DNA from: Cyanobium sp. ATX 6F1
GTDB lineage: Bacteria; Cyanobacteriota; Cyanobacteriia; PCC-6307; Cyanobiaceae
Length of the DNA stretch: 64,000 nt
Direction: 5' to 3'
Assembly: GCF_024346315.1 (NCBI RefSeq)
Contig: NZ_JAGQCS010000003.1
Location: 62,001 to 126,000 of the forward strand
The notes under the pieces were generated by a model. The model was not told where the DNA came from. It did not search any database and saw nothing but the letters and a program-made list of their open reading frames with translations. Below, one piece after another: positions 33,953 to 42,144 of this stretch. The position numbers and the translations under genes were made by a program. The number at the start of each line of letters is the position of its first letter. Positions within the stretch are counted from its first letter, which is position 1.

Positions 33953-34402
33953 ATGGTCCGCTCACGTTCCCCAGGGTTGGAGTCCCTGGCGGCCCCTGGA
34001 GCCCAGGACTCCCCGGCGCCGCAGTTGGTGTTCGATGGGGGTTGTCCCTTCTGCCGTCACTTCGCCCTGCTCAGCGAGCTGCGCGGTGGTCTGCCCGGCC
34101 TGGTGATCCGCGATGGTCGCAGCGACCAGGCGCTGCGCCGGGAGCTGCGCCAGCGCGGCTTCGACCTCAGCCGTGGGGCGGTGCTGATCGATGGGGAGCG
34201 GCTGCTCCACGGGGCGGAGGCGATCCAGTGGCTCTGCGCTCGGATGAGGCCCAGTGCGCCGCTGCTGCGGCTGCTGGGGCCCTTGCTGGCGGACCCTGAA
34301 CGGGCCGAAGCGCTCTATCCCCTGCTGCTGCTCGCCCGCCGCTGGGCCCTGGCCGCCAGGGGGCTGCCGGTGGATCCCGATCAGCCGGCCCGGCAAGCCT
34401 GA
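33953..34402 (+). CDS. DCC-family thiol-disulfide oxidoreductase (DUF393)
   Basis: 149 residues. After a ~22-residue Ser/Pro-rich start comes LVFDGGCPFCRHFALL, the DxxCxxC signature of the DCC1-like thioredoxin-related family, then IRDGRSDQALRREL and GAVLIDGERLLHGAEAI. The last ~40 residues are hydrophobic (LLRLLGPLLA, LYPLLLLARRWALAA). The family's reaction is not well defined. It diverges from the photolyase gene across about 98 bases; DCC genes commonly lie beside photolyase genes. Confidence 0.85.
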   Translation: MVRSRSPGLESLAAPGAQDSPAPQLVFDGGCPFCRHFALLSELRGGLPGLVIRDGRSDQALRRELRQRGFDLSRGAVLIDGERLLHGAEAIQWLCARMRPSAPLLRLLGPLLADPERAEALYPLLLLARRWALAARGLPVDPDQPARQA

Positions 34403-34406
34403 GCGC

Positions 34407-34847
34407 TCAGGCCCCGCTGTCCTGGCGCTGACAGGCGAAGCTGCTGATCACCCCCCGGCTCTGCAGGAAGCGCGGGTGCTCGGGGTCCTCCACGCTCCAC
34501 CACCACTGGCCGTCGCTGTAGCTGGGGGCGCCGGCGTTGTTGGTGCGGGGCAATTGCAGCACCTGTTCCCGCCAGCGCAGCAGCACCACCGCACCGGGCA
34601 CGGTGCCCGCGGCGGTGTTGGGCAGATTCAAGGCATCGACCGCACCGTTCTCCACCTGGGCCTGCAGGGGGTCGCCGTCACAGAGGTAACGCTCAGGGGC
34701 AAGGGCGAAGGCTGGGGTGGCGAAGGCCAGCTCGAGCAGCAGCGCAAGCAGGGCGGCGAGCAGCACAACGAACCAGCTGTGGTGCGGCGATCCTCCGAAG
34801 CGGGTGAGGGTGCTGGGGCCGGAACCCGTTGCGGCGGAGCTGCTCAA
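34407..34847 (-). CDS. MliC-like exported protein
   Basis: 146 residues with a signal or anchor segment at about 25-48 (VVLLAALLALLLELAFATPAFA split) and a mature domain beginning ERYLCDGDPLQAQ. The pattern YxC, then GAVVLLRWREQVLQL, then APSYSDGQWWWS and a terminal Cys is that of membrane-bound inhibitors of C-type lysozyme, which guard peptidoglycan. Recognition rests on the order of motifs; overall similarity is modest. Confidence 0.55.
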   Translation of the reverse strand: MSSSAATGSGPSTLTRFGGSPHHSWFVVLLAALLALLLELAFATPAFALAPERYLCDGDPLQAQVENGAVDALNLPNTAAGTVPGAVVLLRWREQVLQLPRTNNAGAPSYSDGQWWWSVEDPEHPRFLQSRGVISSFACQRQDSGA

Positions 34848-34882
34848 ATCAATTCGTCGAGATCAGAGCAGGCATCGCTGGC

Positions 34883-35536
34883 ATGGCTGTGCCCCACGAC
34901 CTGATCATTTACATGATGTTACAAACAGCGGGCGCCCCCGGGTGGATCTCGCCTGCACGGATTCCCTTCCCATCCGATCCGCCCCAGCGCGCTGCGGGGT
35001 TGCGAGGATCAGCGTTGGCCCGATGGCCCCGAAACCCCTTGGCTCTTCGCTACCGCCTGCGCCGGATCCTGTCGGGCCGTTTCGGGGCCACGGACAGGCG
35101 CGCTCCCCTGGTGCTGCAGCTTCAGGAGCGGCGCAGCCTCACGGCCACCTACCTGCTCTGGGCCCTGGCCTTCGTGGGCCTCTGTGGGATCCAGCGCTTC
35201 TACACCCGCCGCCCGTTCAGCGGTGCCCTGCTGCTGCTCACCTTCGGCGGCTGCGGTCTCGGCCAGCTGGTGGATCTGTTTCTGGTGCCCAGGCTGGTGC
35301 GCAGCGCCAACCGCATCGAGGGGCCGACGGCCTTGCCCCTGGACCGCCAATTGCTGGAGCTGGCCCGGCTTCGGGGCGAGGCGGGCTTCACCCTCAACGA
35401 CGCCCTGCTGGACCTGGAGCACCAGGAGCCGGTGCCGATCGAGCCGGTGCGCCAGGAAATCGAGCGCTTGCTGTTCGCCCATCTGCTCGATGTGGGCAAT
35501 GACGAGCGCGGCCGGATCATTTACCGGGAGCCTTGA
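34883..35536 (+). CDS. TM2-domain membrane protein
   Basis: Up to 217 residues from ATG 34883; ATG 34913 or a later non-ATG start is possible, since the first ~60 residues lack clear coding character. A TM2 domain is present: YLLWALAFVGLCGIQRFY, then FSGALLLLTFGGCGLGQLVDLFLV, two helices joined by a short turn, as in small prokaryotic TM2 proteins. A ~90-residue cytosolic part follows with helical repeats (LARLRGEAGFTLNDALLDL). Function unknown. Confidence 0.75.
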   Translation: MAVPHDLIIYMMLQTAGAPGWISPARIPFPSDPPQRAAGLRGSALARWPRNPLALRYRLRRILSGRFGATDRRAPLVLQLQERRSLTATYLLWALAFVGLCGIQRFYTRRPFSGALLLLTFGGCGLGQLVDLFLVPRLVRSANRIEGPTALPLDRQLLELARLRGEAGFTLNDALLDLEHQEPVPIEPVRQEIERLLFAHLLDVGNDERGRIIYREP

Positions 35537-35589
35537 GCGCCAAGGGCGGCCCCAGCCGTGACCCGGCCGGGGTGGTTCCGGGCCCCGGC

Positions 35590-35835
35590 TCAGGAAGGAA
35601 TGAACGAGCGCAGCTTGCGGGCATCGACGCCGGCGCGCTGCTGCAGCTCCTCGTCACTCAGCTGAGATTCCTCCCGCTCCAGGGCGGCCAGTACGTCGGC
35701 TTCACTGAGGGCGTAACCCTCGGATGCGGCCAGCTCCAGGAGAGCCTCCAGCTCCAGGGGGCCCTTCAGCTGGCTCTCCAGCACCGGAGTGCGGCGGGCG
35801 TGCTCCAGAAAGGCGTCGAGATCGGTGAGGCTCAA
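35590..35835 (-). CDS. Nif11-domain peptide (second orphan), TTG start
   Basis: 81 residues. No ATG lies near the domain; the frame runs to 36075, but the upstream part overlaps the next gene and is not coding. The TTG at 35835 gives a product starting LSLTDLDAFLEHARR, the normal start of Nif11 leaders. LLELAASEGYALSEADVLAAL and SDEELQQRAGVDARKLR follow. The LSDEEL...AG end is that of peptide leaders, but the 12-residue tail has no Cys, Ser-rich or Thr-rich core, and no modifying enzyme is nearby. Confidence 0.7.
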   Translation of the reverse strand: MSLTDLDAFLEHARRTPVLESQLKGPLELEALLELAASEGYALSEADVLAALEREESQLSDEELQQRAGVDARKLRSFIPS

Positions 35836-35858
35836 GGGGGTGAAGAGATGAGGTGGGT

Positions 35859-36329
35859 TCAGTCTTGACGGGATCGGCGAATGGCGGGGTTCAACTTGCT
35901 GATCTGAAGCAGGCCAATGATGGCCACCGGTCCCCAGAGCAGGTAAGGAACCAGGAGTCCTGCGGCGGCGGCCGACACCGGTGCCACGGCGCTCAGCAAG
36001 ATCAACGCCCAGAGCCAGGCCACGGCCCCCAGAACCACCCCATTGCGCGGTGAACGGGTTGTGCAGACCAGCCAATTGACGCCTTGGGCCAGCACCACCA
36101 GGGCCAGGTAGCTGAAGAAGAGAGTCCAGGACCCGCGCGATTCCAGCGCAAGTCGGGCGGAAAAGTAGAAGCAGATGTAGAGCCCAAGCCAGATCCAGGT
36201 GACTTTGCTCTCGAAGTTGAACCAGCGGGGCCGATGCAGCTCCAGGTAGCGCTCATAGGCCTGGGAGCTGGGCTGGATCACCAGGTAAATGGTCCCCAGC
36301 GCCACGAGAAGGACGATCCAGGCGGGCAT
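35859..36329 (-). CDS. TspO/MBR-like membrane protein (divergent)
   Basis: 156 residues with five hydrophobic segments. The order fits TspO: WIWLGLYICFYFSARLAL, LVVLAQGVNWLVC, and a last helix with LLVPYLLWGPVAIIGLLQISKLNP (quoted in part), matching the family's LPYLxWxxxAxxLN ending. The WxPP motif of the first loop is not clear. TspO proteins bind porphyrins and sterols in membranes and respond to oxygen or light. Divergence makes this a moderate call. It starts 23 bases upstream of the Nif11 gene. Confidence 0.5.
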   Translation of the reverse strand: MPAWIVLLVALGTIYLVIQPSSQAYERYLELHRPRWFNFESKVTWIWLGLYICFYFSARLALESRGSWTLFFSYLALVVLAQGVNWLVCTTRSPRNGVVLGAVAWLWALILLSAVAPVSAAAAGLLVPYLLWGPVAIIGLLQISKLNPAIRRSRQD

Positions 36330-36433
36330 GGTGAAGACACTCGATCTCCGCTTGTCTATCAGCTGTTGGCAGCCGTTGGAGCATCGTGGGTGGCCAAGTT
36401 GGTCATTCAGTCGGTCGCTGCGGTGCGCACTCC

Positions 36434-36925
36434 ATGACCCCTCCCCCTCCCCAGCGATCCGATCAAGGGCGCGCCATCACCTGGATCCAATGGATCGGGG
36501 CAGGGCTGACGGCGACCTTGGCGGTGCTGTTCGTGGTGGCGATCCAGCGGCTGCAGGAGCAGAACCAGAGCCTGCGGCAGCTGGAGCAACGCCTCCAGGT
36601 CCTTGAGAACGCCCGCGCCCTGGAGCGCACCAACGCCCTCGAGCAGCAACTGCGCGCCACGGTGGAGCGGGTGCATGGGCTGGAGGACGACCAGGGCAGG
36701 GTGGCGGATCTGGCCCGAGCGCAGCAGCAGCTGGCCGATCAGGTGCAACGGCTGCAGAGCCTGCCCCCTGGAGGCAGCTTCGATGGGCTGGGGCTTGGCG
36801 GTGAGATCCCACCGGGCCTGCGCACCCCCAGCGCCAGGTCGCCGGCCGGCCGGCCCCCCTCCCCCCGTCCGGTGCCGCCCCGCCCGGGGCCTGAGCCCAC
36901 CGCGCCGGGACCCGACCAGCTGTGA
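36434..36925 (+). CDS. Membrane-anchored coiled-coil protein
   Basis: 163 residues from ATG 36434. One membrane helix (WIGAGLTATLAVLFVVAI) precedes a long heptad-like stretch (QEQNQSLRQLEQRLQVLE, then ERTNALEQQLRATVERV) and a Pro-rich tail of about 45 residues. No enzyme motif. It lies 25 bases upstream of the aminotransferase gene on the same strand. Probably structural or a scaffold, but no function can be given. Confidence 0.65.
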   Translation: MTPPPPQRSDQGRAITWIQWIGAGLTATLAVLFVVAIQRLQEQNQSLRQLEQRLQVLENARALERTNALEQQLRATVERVHGLEDDQGRVADLARAQQQLADQVQRLQSLPPGGSFDGLGLGGEIPPGLRTPSARSPAGRPPSPRPVPPRPGPEPTAPGPDQL

Positions 36926-36950
36926 GCCTCCGAGTCGCCCTTCTTCAGCC

Positions 36951-38162
36951 ATGAGCGTCTCTCCGGCCCGGCGGATGGCTGCGGTGCAGAGCCCCGTGAT
37001 TCCTGTGCTGGGGGCGCTGATCCGAGCCACCCCCGGCACGTTGTCGCTGGGGCAGGGGATGGTGAGCTGGGGCCCGCCCCCCCAGGTGCGCCAGGCGGTG
37101 GCGGCGGCGCTGGCGGGCTCCGGCCCTGATGAGGCCTCCAGGGAGCTCCCCGATCCAGCTCTTGATGGCTACGGGCCCGTGGCGGGCGACGCAGCTTTGC
37201 TGGGTCGGCTCGGCCGCCAGCTGCGGGAGGAGGACGGCTTTGATCTGGAGGCGAGCGAACTGCTGGTGACCGCCGGCAGCAACATGGCCTTCAACGCCCT
37301 GATGCAGGTGCTGCTGGACCCGGGCGACGAAGTGTTGCTGCCCGTGCCCTGGTACTTCAACCATGAGATGGCGGTGCGCCTGGCGGGGGGCGTGCCGGTG
37401 TCTGTGAGCGTCCCGGGCGCTGAGCTGGATCCCGAGCGGCTGGCGGCGCAGATCAGCCCGCGCACCCGGGCGATCGTCACCGTTTCCCCCAACAACCCCA
37501 GCGGCGCGGTGGTGCCGCGGCCGGTGCTGGAGGCGATCAACCATCTCTGCGCCAGCCGCGGCCTGGTGCACCTGCACGATGAGGCCTACCACCTGTTCAC
37601 CTATGGGGGCGCCGTCCACTGGAGTCCCGGCCGTGCCCCCGGCAGCGGCGAGCACACGGTCACCCTGCGCTCGTTCTCGAAGGCCTATGGCATGGCCGGT
37701 TGGCGCCTGGGCCATGCGCTGGTGCCCCGGCCGCTGCTGGCGGATCTGGCCAAGATCCAAGACACCGTGCTGATCAGCCCGCCCCGGCTCACCCAGGTGG
37801 CCGCCCTGGCGGCGCTGGAGGCGGGCTCCGCCTGGTGCCGGCCACGCATCGAGGCGTTGGAGGAGCGGCGGCAGCGGGTGCTGGCGGCCCTCGACGTGCC
37901 CGGTGCTCCTTGGCGCCTGCTGGTGCGGCCCGAGGGTGCCTTCTATGCCCTGCTGGAGCTCGACACTCCCCTGACAGCGGACGTGGTGATGGAGCGGCTG
38001 GTGCGCGAGCACCGGGTGGCGCTGGTGAGTGGCAGCAGCTTCGGGCTCACGGGCTGTGCCCTGCGGCTCAGCTACGGGGTGCTGGAGGGGGCGGAGCTGG
38101 AGGAGGCCCTGGAGCGGCTGGTGGGCGGTCTTCACCACCTGGCGGGCGTGTCTTCGAATTAA
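36951..38162 (+). CDS. Class I/II PLP-dependent aminotransferase
   Basis: 403 residues from ATG 36951. TAGSNMAFNALMQVLLDPGD binds the cofactor phosphate, SPNNPSGAVV and HDEAYHLF place the pyridine-binding Asn and Asp/Tyr, and the Schiff-base lysine is in SFSKAYGMAGWRLGH near residue 245. A C-terminal arginine (LRLSYG) binds the substrate carboxylate. The fold-type I enzyme resembles aspartate/aromatic or methionine-forming aminotransferases in cyanobacteria; the substrate is unknown. Confidence 0.9.
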   Translation: MSVSPARRMAAVQSPVIPVLGALIRATPGTLSLGQGMVSWGPPPQVRQAVAAALAGSGPDEASRELPDPALDGYGPVAGDAALLGRLGRQLREEDGFDLEASELLVTAGSNMAFNALMQVLLDPGDEVLLPVPWYFNHEMAVRLAGGVPVSVSVPGAELDPERLAAQISPRTRAIVTVSPNNPSGAVVPRPVLEAINHLCASRGLVHLHDEAYHLFTYGGAVHWSPGRAPGSGEHTVTLRSFSKAYGMAGWRLGHALVPRPLLADLAKIQDTVLISPPRLTQVAALAALEAGSAWCRPRIEALEERRQRVLAALDVPGAPWRLLVRPEGAFYALLELDTPLTADVVMERLVREHRVALVSGSSFGLTGCALRLSYGVLEGAELEEALERLVGGLHHLAGVSSN

Positions 38163-38182
38163 GACCCCTGGACAGGATTGTT

Positions 38183-38401
38183 ATGGTTGATACGGAAATT
38201 GTGAGCTCTGCTCCCTCCACCATGGCCAACGCCCCCACCAATTCACCTGCCCGCCAGGCCGCCCTGATTGATTCCCTGCGCCTGCGCTACAGCGCCGCCG
38301 TGGCTTCCGGTAATGCCGACGCCAAGCTCGCCCTGTTCAAGGAAGCCGCCTATCTCGACATCAAGGCCGAGCTGCTCGATCAGCCCGCCGTCGCGGCCTG
38401 A
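38183..38401 (+). CDS. Small conserved hypothetical protein (72 aa)
   Basis: The ATG at 38183 has GACAGGATT upstream, a modest ribosome site. A Thr/Ser/Pro-rich start (~22 residues) is followed by one helical region (QAALIDSLRLRYSAAVASG then ADAKLALFKEAAYLDIKAEL). ATG 38222 would start at the helical part. The coding style fits its neighbours. No family is recognised. Its last 22 bases overlap the convergent Rieske gene. Confidence 0.6.
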   Translation: MVDTEIVSSAPSTMANAPTNSPARQAALIDSLRLRYSAAVASGNADAKLALFKEAAYLDIKAELLDQPAVAA

Positions 38402-39489
38402 ACCAGGTCCGAGCGCCCCAGTTGGTCGCGGTAGTGGGCTTGGTGGTGCAGGATGCGTCCCTCAAGCCCATGGGCCGGACCGGGTCTGAACCCCGGGCTC
38501 CCATAGGCCCGCTGGGCTGATTCCACCAAGGCACGGTCTTCTTCCAGGAAGGCCGCCATTTCATTGAGCTGCGCTTCGGCCCCGGCTGATCCCTCTGGCT
38601 GCCCGGCCAGGGTCAACTCCATCCGGCAGCGATCGAGTGCTTCGTGGTGAAAGCCGATCAGGGCCGTGGTGCCATCGGGCCAGAGCAGCACATGGTTCCA
38701 GGGGGGCACCGAAAAGGTGAGGAACTCCCCTGGCGCCTCGCCCGCGCCCGGCACCGGTGTGGCCAGCAGGTTGCACCAGCGGCCGAACACGTGCCGGTAG
38801 GCGCTCACGGGCCCCTGAAGTCGGTGCAGCGTGGTGGGATGGGCGATGGCGACGTGGTAGTCGTCGAGGGTGTTGTCGTGGGCGATCTTCCAGTTGCAGG
38901 CCAGGCTGCGCTGGCGCCGGCCCCAGAGGGGCAGCGCAGCTGCGGAAGCTGGCTCACCGACGCTCCAGCCGCCAACCTCCAGTAGCAGATCCAGCTGGTC
39001 GGCCAGGGATGGGCCTGGCTCACCGGCCTCTGGGCCGTGGGCAGGCAGGCGCACCCACAGAAAGGGTCCGCCGCGCTCGATCGCCACACTCACCAGGTCC
39101 CAGTCACGGCGCCTGAACGGCGCGCAGAACTCACCTTCCCGGGCCGCCGCCAGCAGGCGGCCATCGGGGGCGTAGGTCCAGCCGTGGTAGGGGCAGATCA
39201 GCTTGCGGCAGGCAGCGATCGAGGCCCCTGGCGCCAGCAGGGCCACGCCCCGGTGCGGGCACTGGTTCAGGAACGCCTTCGGCCCCATCCCAGTCGGGTG
39301 GGTGAGAACAAGCTCAACCCCCAGCAGCTCCCGGCTGAGCGCCGCCCCCGGCGGCAACTCCGACACCAGGGCGATCGGATGCCAGAAGCGGCGCGCGTAG
39401 ACGAGCTGCTCCCACTCGGCGACTTCGGTGCAGTGGTAGAGCGCGGCGGGCAGAAAGGCTTGCCCATCGAACGTCGAGGCAACAGCCAT
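38380..39489 (-). CDS. Rieske non-haem iron oxygenase, alpha subunit type
   Basis: 369 residues. The Rieske cluster ligands are CPHRG near residue 77 and CPYHGW near residue 99; the catalytic iron motif NTLDDYHVAIAHP near residue 205 gives the two His, with a later Asp expected. This is a single-component-looking oxygenase alpha subunit, like those that hydroxylate or demethylate small molecules using an outside reductase; none is nearby. Its ATG overlaps the stop of the ABC ATPase gene, so it is the last gene of the guanidine-riboswitch operon by position. A dealkylating role is inference. Confidence 0.85.
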   Translation of the reverse strand: MAVASTFDGQAFLPAALYHCTEVAEWEQLVYARRFWHPIALVSELPPGAALSRELLGVELVLTHPTGMGPKAFLNQCPHRGVALLAPGASIAACRKLICPYHGWTYAPDGRLLAAAREGEFCAPFRRRDWDLVSVAIERGGPFLWVRLPAHGPEAGEPGPSLADQLDLLLEVGGWSVGEPASAAALPLWGRRQRSLACNWKIAHDNTLDDYHVAIAHPTTLHRLQGPVSAYRHVFGRWCNLLATPVPGAGEAPGEFLTFSVPPWNHVLLWPDGTTALIGFHHEALDRCRMELTLAGQPEGSAGAEAQLNEMAAFLEEDRALVESAQRAYGSPGFRPGPAHGLEGRILHHQAHYRDQLGRSDLVQAATAG

Positions 39490-40256
39490 CAGCCCATGGT
39501 GCTGTCAAGAACCCGCAGGTAGTTGGCCAGTTCTTCCCGCAGTTCCAGAAACGGCGCCGAGAGACGCAGGAAGGAGAGATCCCGGCGATCCAGCTTCCCT
39601 TCCACCGTGCGCACGATCCGTCCGGGCCGCGGCGCCATGATGTGCACGCGCTGGGCGAGCAGCAACGCCTCCTCCACGTCGTGGGTGATTAGCAGCGCCG
39701 TCAGGCCGGTGCGTTCCCAGAGTTGGTAGAGGAACTCCTGCATCGTCTCGCGGATCTGAAGATCCAGGGCGCCGAACGGCTCATCCAGCAGCAGCACCTT
39801 CGGGTCGGCGGCCAGGGCGCGGGCGATCGCCACCCGCTGTTGCATGCCGCCGGAGAGCTCCCGGGGCAGGCGCCGACCGGCATCGGAAAGCCCCACCACC
39901 TCCAGGAAGTAGGCGGTGCGCTCGTTCACCTCCCGCTTGGGGCGGCCCTGGAGTTGCATGCCGAAGGCCACGTTTTCGGCGGCGCTCAGCCAGGGGTACA
40001 GGCTGTACTTCTGGAACACCATGCCCCGGTCGGAACCCGGGCCCTTCACCGGCTGGCCGTCCACGGTGATCGTGCCGCAGCTTGGAAGCTCCAGGCCGGC
40101 CACCAGGCGCATCACCGTGGATTTGCCTAAACCTGAACTGCCCACCAGGGCGACGAACTCGCCCGAGTCGAGCTCCAGGTTGATGTCCTCGAGCACATGT
40201 TTGGCCTTGGTGCCGCTGCCGAAGGTCTTGCTGACGCCGGATACCGAGAGGTGCAT
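39489..40256 (-). CDS. ABC transporter ATP-binding protein (nitrate/sulfonate/taurine type), putative guanidine importer
   Basis: 255 residues. Walker A GSSGLGKST near residue 39, Q-loop VFQKYSLYPW, signature LSGGMQQR near residue 135, Walker B LLLDEPFG and the H-loop ITHDVEE are all intact. The protein belongs to the SsuB/TauB/NrtD group energising import of small organic or inorganic ions. It follows the permease gene after 15 bases. In Synechocystis an ABC system of the same type sits beside the guanidine hydrolase genes, which together with the riboswitch suggests guanidine as substrate. Confidence 0.9.
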   Translation of the reverse strand: MHLSVSGVSKTFGSGTKAKHVLEDINLELDSGEFVALVGSSGLGKSTVMRLVAGLELPSCGTITVDGQPVKGPGSDRGMVFQKYSLYPWLSAAENVAFGMQLQGRPKREVNERTAYFLEVVGLSDAGRRLPRELSGGMQQRVAIARALAADPKVLLLDEPFGALDLQIRETMQEFLYQLWERTGLTALLITHDVEEALLLAQRVHIMAPRPGRIVRTVEGKLDRRDLSFLRLSAPFLELREELANYLRVLDSTMG

Positions 40257-40271
40257 GGGGAGGGGTCGGTG

Positions 40272-41072
40272 TCAGTTGGCCCAGGGGCAAGTCCGGCGCA
40301 TCAGCAGCCGGAAGCTCAGATCAATCGCCAGACCGATCAGGCCGATCACGATCAGGCCCAGGAAGATCTCATCGGTTTTTAGGAAGCGCTGGGCGAGGGA
40401 GATGCGTTTGCCGAGGCCCTCGTTCGCGGCCACCAGCTCGGCCACGATCACCAGGTTCCAGGCCGAGGCCATGTTGATGCGGTAGGTGTCGATCACTTGG
40501 GGGGCGATGAACGGCGCCACCACCTTCGTGACGATCTGAAAGCCGTGGCCCCCAAGCGTGAGCGCCGTTTCGCGGAGTTCGGAGGGCACGAACTTGACCG
40601 AATCCATGATCATCAAGGTGTTGAAGAACACCGTGCCGATGAAGATCAGCAGCACCTTGAGTTCTTCGCCCAGGCCGAAATAAATAATCAGCAGCGGGAT
40701 GAAGGCGGGTGCCGGCATATAGCGGATCAGGCCCATCAGCGGCTCCAGCAGCTGGCAGATCACCCGACTGCAGCCCATGGCGATGCCGATCGGCAGCGAC
40801 ACCGCCGCCGAGAGGGCGAAACCCGCCCCCACCCGGCCCACGCTGGCCAGCAGATCCTTGATCAGGATGCCGCGGGCGTACTGCTCACTGCCTGCCCTCC
40901 AGACACCCTCGGGGCTGGGCAGAAAGAGTTTGTCGACAAGGCCGCTGGCGGCGACAAGTTGCCAGGCCAGCAGCACGGCGAGGATGCCGATCACCCCCAG
41001 CGACCAGGGGTGGCCCAGCCATTGCCTGACCCTCCCGGTATCGTCTCGGCTTCTGGTTGCCGTGGCACTCAC
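40272..41072 (-). CDS. ABC transporter permease, putative guanidine importer
   Basis: 266 residues with about six hydrophobic segments and the cytoplasmic EAA-like loop VPSELRETALTLGGHGFQ near residue 170 that contacts the ATPase. The N terminus up to residue 25 is basic and cytosolic. The start overlaps the stop of the binding-protein gene by 4 bases (ATGA). It is of the SsuC/TauC/NrtB type; the substrate is inferred from operon context. Confidence 0.9.
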   Translation of the reverse strand: MSATATRSRDDTGRVRQWLGHPWSLGVIGILAVLLAWQLVAASGLVDKLFLPSPEGVWRAGSEQYARGILIKDLLASVGRVGAGFALSAAVSLPIGIAMGCSRVICQLLEPLMGLIRYMPAPAFIPLLIIYFGLGEELKVLLIFIGTVFFNTLMIMDSVKFVPSELRETALTLGGHGFQIVTKVVAPFIAPQVIDTYRINMASAWNLVIVAELVAANEGLGKRISLAQRFLKTDEIFLGLIVIGLIGLAIDLSFRLLMRRTCPWAN

Positions 41073-42085
41073 TTGGCGGCGTCCACGAAGGTGGAATTCA
41101 GCAACTTGCTCAGGTCAGGCTTGGTTTTGGCCAGGCCTGTTTCCACCAGGAAGGCACTGAGTTCTTCGGCGGCGAACGGCAGGGAGGTCATGGTGGTGCC
41201 GGGCTTGAAGTTGGTGCGGTTCTCCTCAAGGGTCTGGATCGTGGTGCCGGCGTCGTAGGCCTTGAATTCGGCCTCGCTCACACCGGAGCGTTCCACAAGG
41301 ATCGGCAGGGTGCCGGCGGGGTCGTCCTTGATGGTCTTGAGGGTGGCGAACCAGGCATTGACGATTTTCTGGATCTTCTCGGGGTTCTTGGCGACGAACT
41401 CCGTGCGACAGACCAAGAGGTCGCTGATGGCGCCGGGGTGGTCCTTGGAGGTGCTGAGTGCCTTGCTGCCGGGGCGCTTGAGCGCCTGGGTGGTGAAGGG
41501 GGCGTAGACACCGGCCGCATCGATCTTGCCGGCGGCGAAGGCGGCGGCGGCGGCGCCGGTCTCCAAGGGAACGAAGCTGATGTCTTTGGCGGAAAGGCCA
41601 CCGTCCTTGAGAACCTTCAGGAGCAGGAAGTGATCGACGGTGCCTTCTTCAGCGGCCACCTTCTTGCCCTTGAGGCCGGCCACGGTGGTGATCTCCTTGG
41701 CGGCGATGATCTGGTCGTTGCCGGTGGAGAAGTCGTTCTGGAGCACGACCTGCAGATCGGCGCCGCCAGCGATCGAACTGATCGTGTCGTTCAGCGTTTG
41801 GCTGTTGCAGTCAAGCTGGCCGGCGTTGAGGGCGTTGATCGAATCGAGGTAGCCATCGAACCATTGCATGGCAACGGGAACGCCCTGGGCCTCGAAGAGT
41901 TTCTTGTCTTCGGTGACCTTCCAGGGGAACCAACCGGGCCAGGCGCTGTAGCCGATCTTCACGGGTGTGCTCTGGGTGACGGGTTTCTGGCAACCCACCA
42001 ACAGGCCGGCGGAGAGGGCCGTGACCAGCGCTGAGGCGACCAGGCGTGTGCGGGAGGAGCTGCGGGCGAACGAGGAGCGCTTCAT
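41069..42085 (-). CDS. ABC transporter substrate-binding lipoprotein, putative guanidine importer
   Basis: 338 residues with a lipoprotein signal peptide ending LSAGLLVGC (cleavage before Cys ~32). The mature protein opens VKIGYSAWPGWFPWKV, and has LNAGQLDCNSQTLND and GLKGKKVAAEEGTVDHFLL loops characteristic of the NrtA/SsuA/TauA binding proteins. It should capture the ligand in the periplasm for the permease. Homologous genes flank the guanidine hydrolase genes of other cyanobacteria. The gene starts 59 bases after the glutamine-synthetase gene ends, so both may share the riboswitch-controlled transcript. Confidence 0.88.
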   Translation of the reverse strand: MKRSSFARSSSRTRLVASALVTALSAGLLVGCQKPVTQSTPVKIGYSAWPGWFPWKVTEDKKLFEAQGVPVAMQWFDGYLDSINALNAGQLDCNSQTLNDTISSIAGGADLQVVLQNDFSTGNDQIIAAKEITTVAGLKGKKVAAEEGTVDHFLLLKVLKDGGLSAKDISFVPLETGAAAAAFAAGKIDAAGVYAPFTTQALKRPGSKALSTSKDHPGAISDLLVCRTEFVAKNPEKIQKIVNAWFATLKTIKDDPAGTLPILVERSGVSEAEFKAYDAGTTIQTLEENRTNFKPGTTMTSLPFAAEELSAFLVETGLAKTKPDLSKLLNSTFVDAAK

Positions 42086-42144
42086 CGTGCAACGAGGGGA
42101 ATGGTTGTGGACGGGAGATCAAAGCGGGGCTGCGATCGCAGGCC

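Noticed and set aside
36945-38138. A 397-codon minus-strand frame opposite the aminotransferase
   Set aside because: No domain; complete PLP enzyme motifs are on the plus strand.
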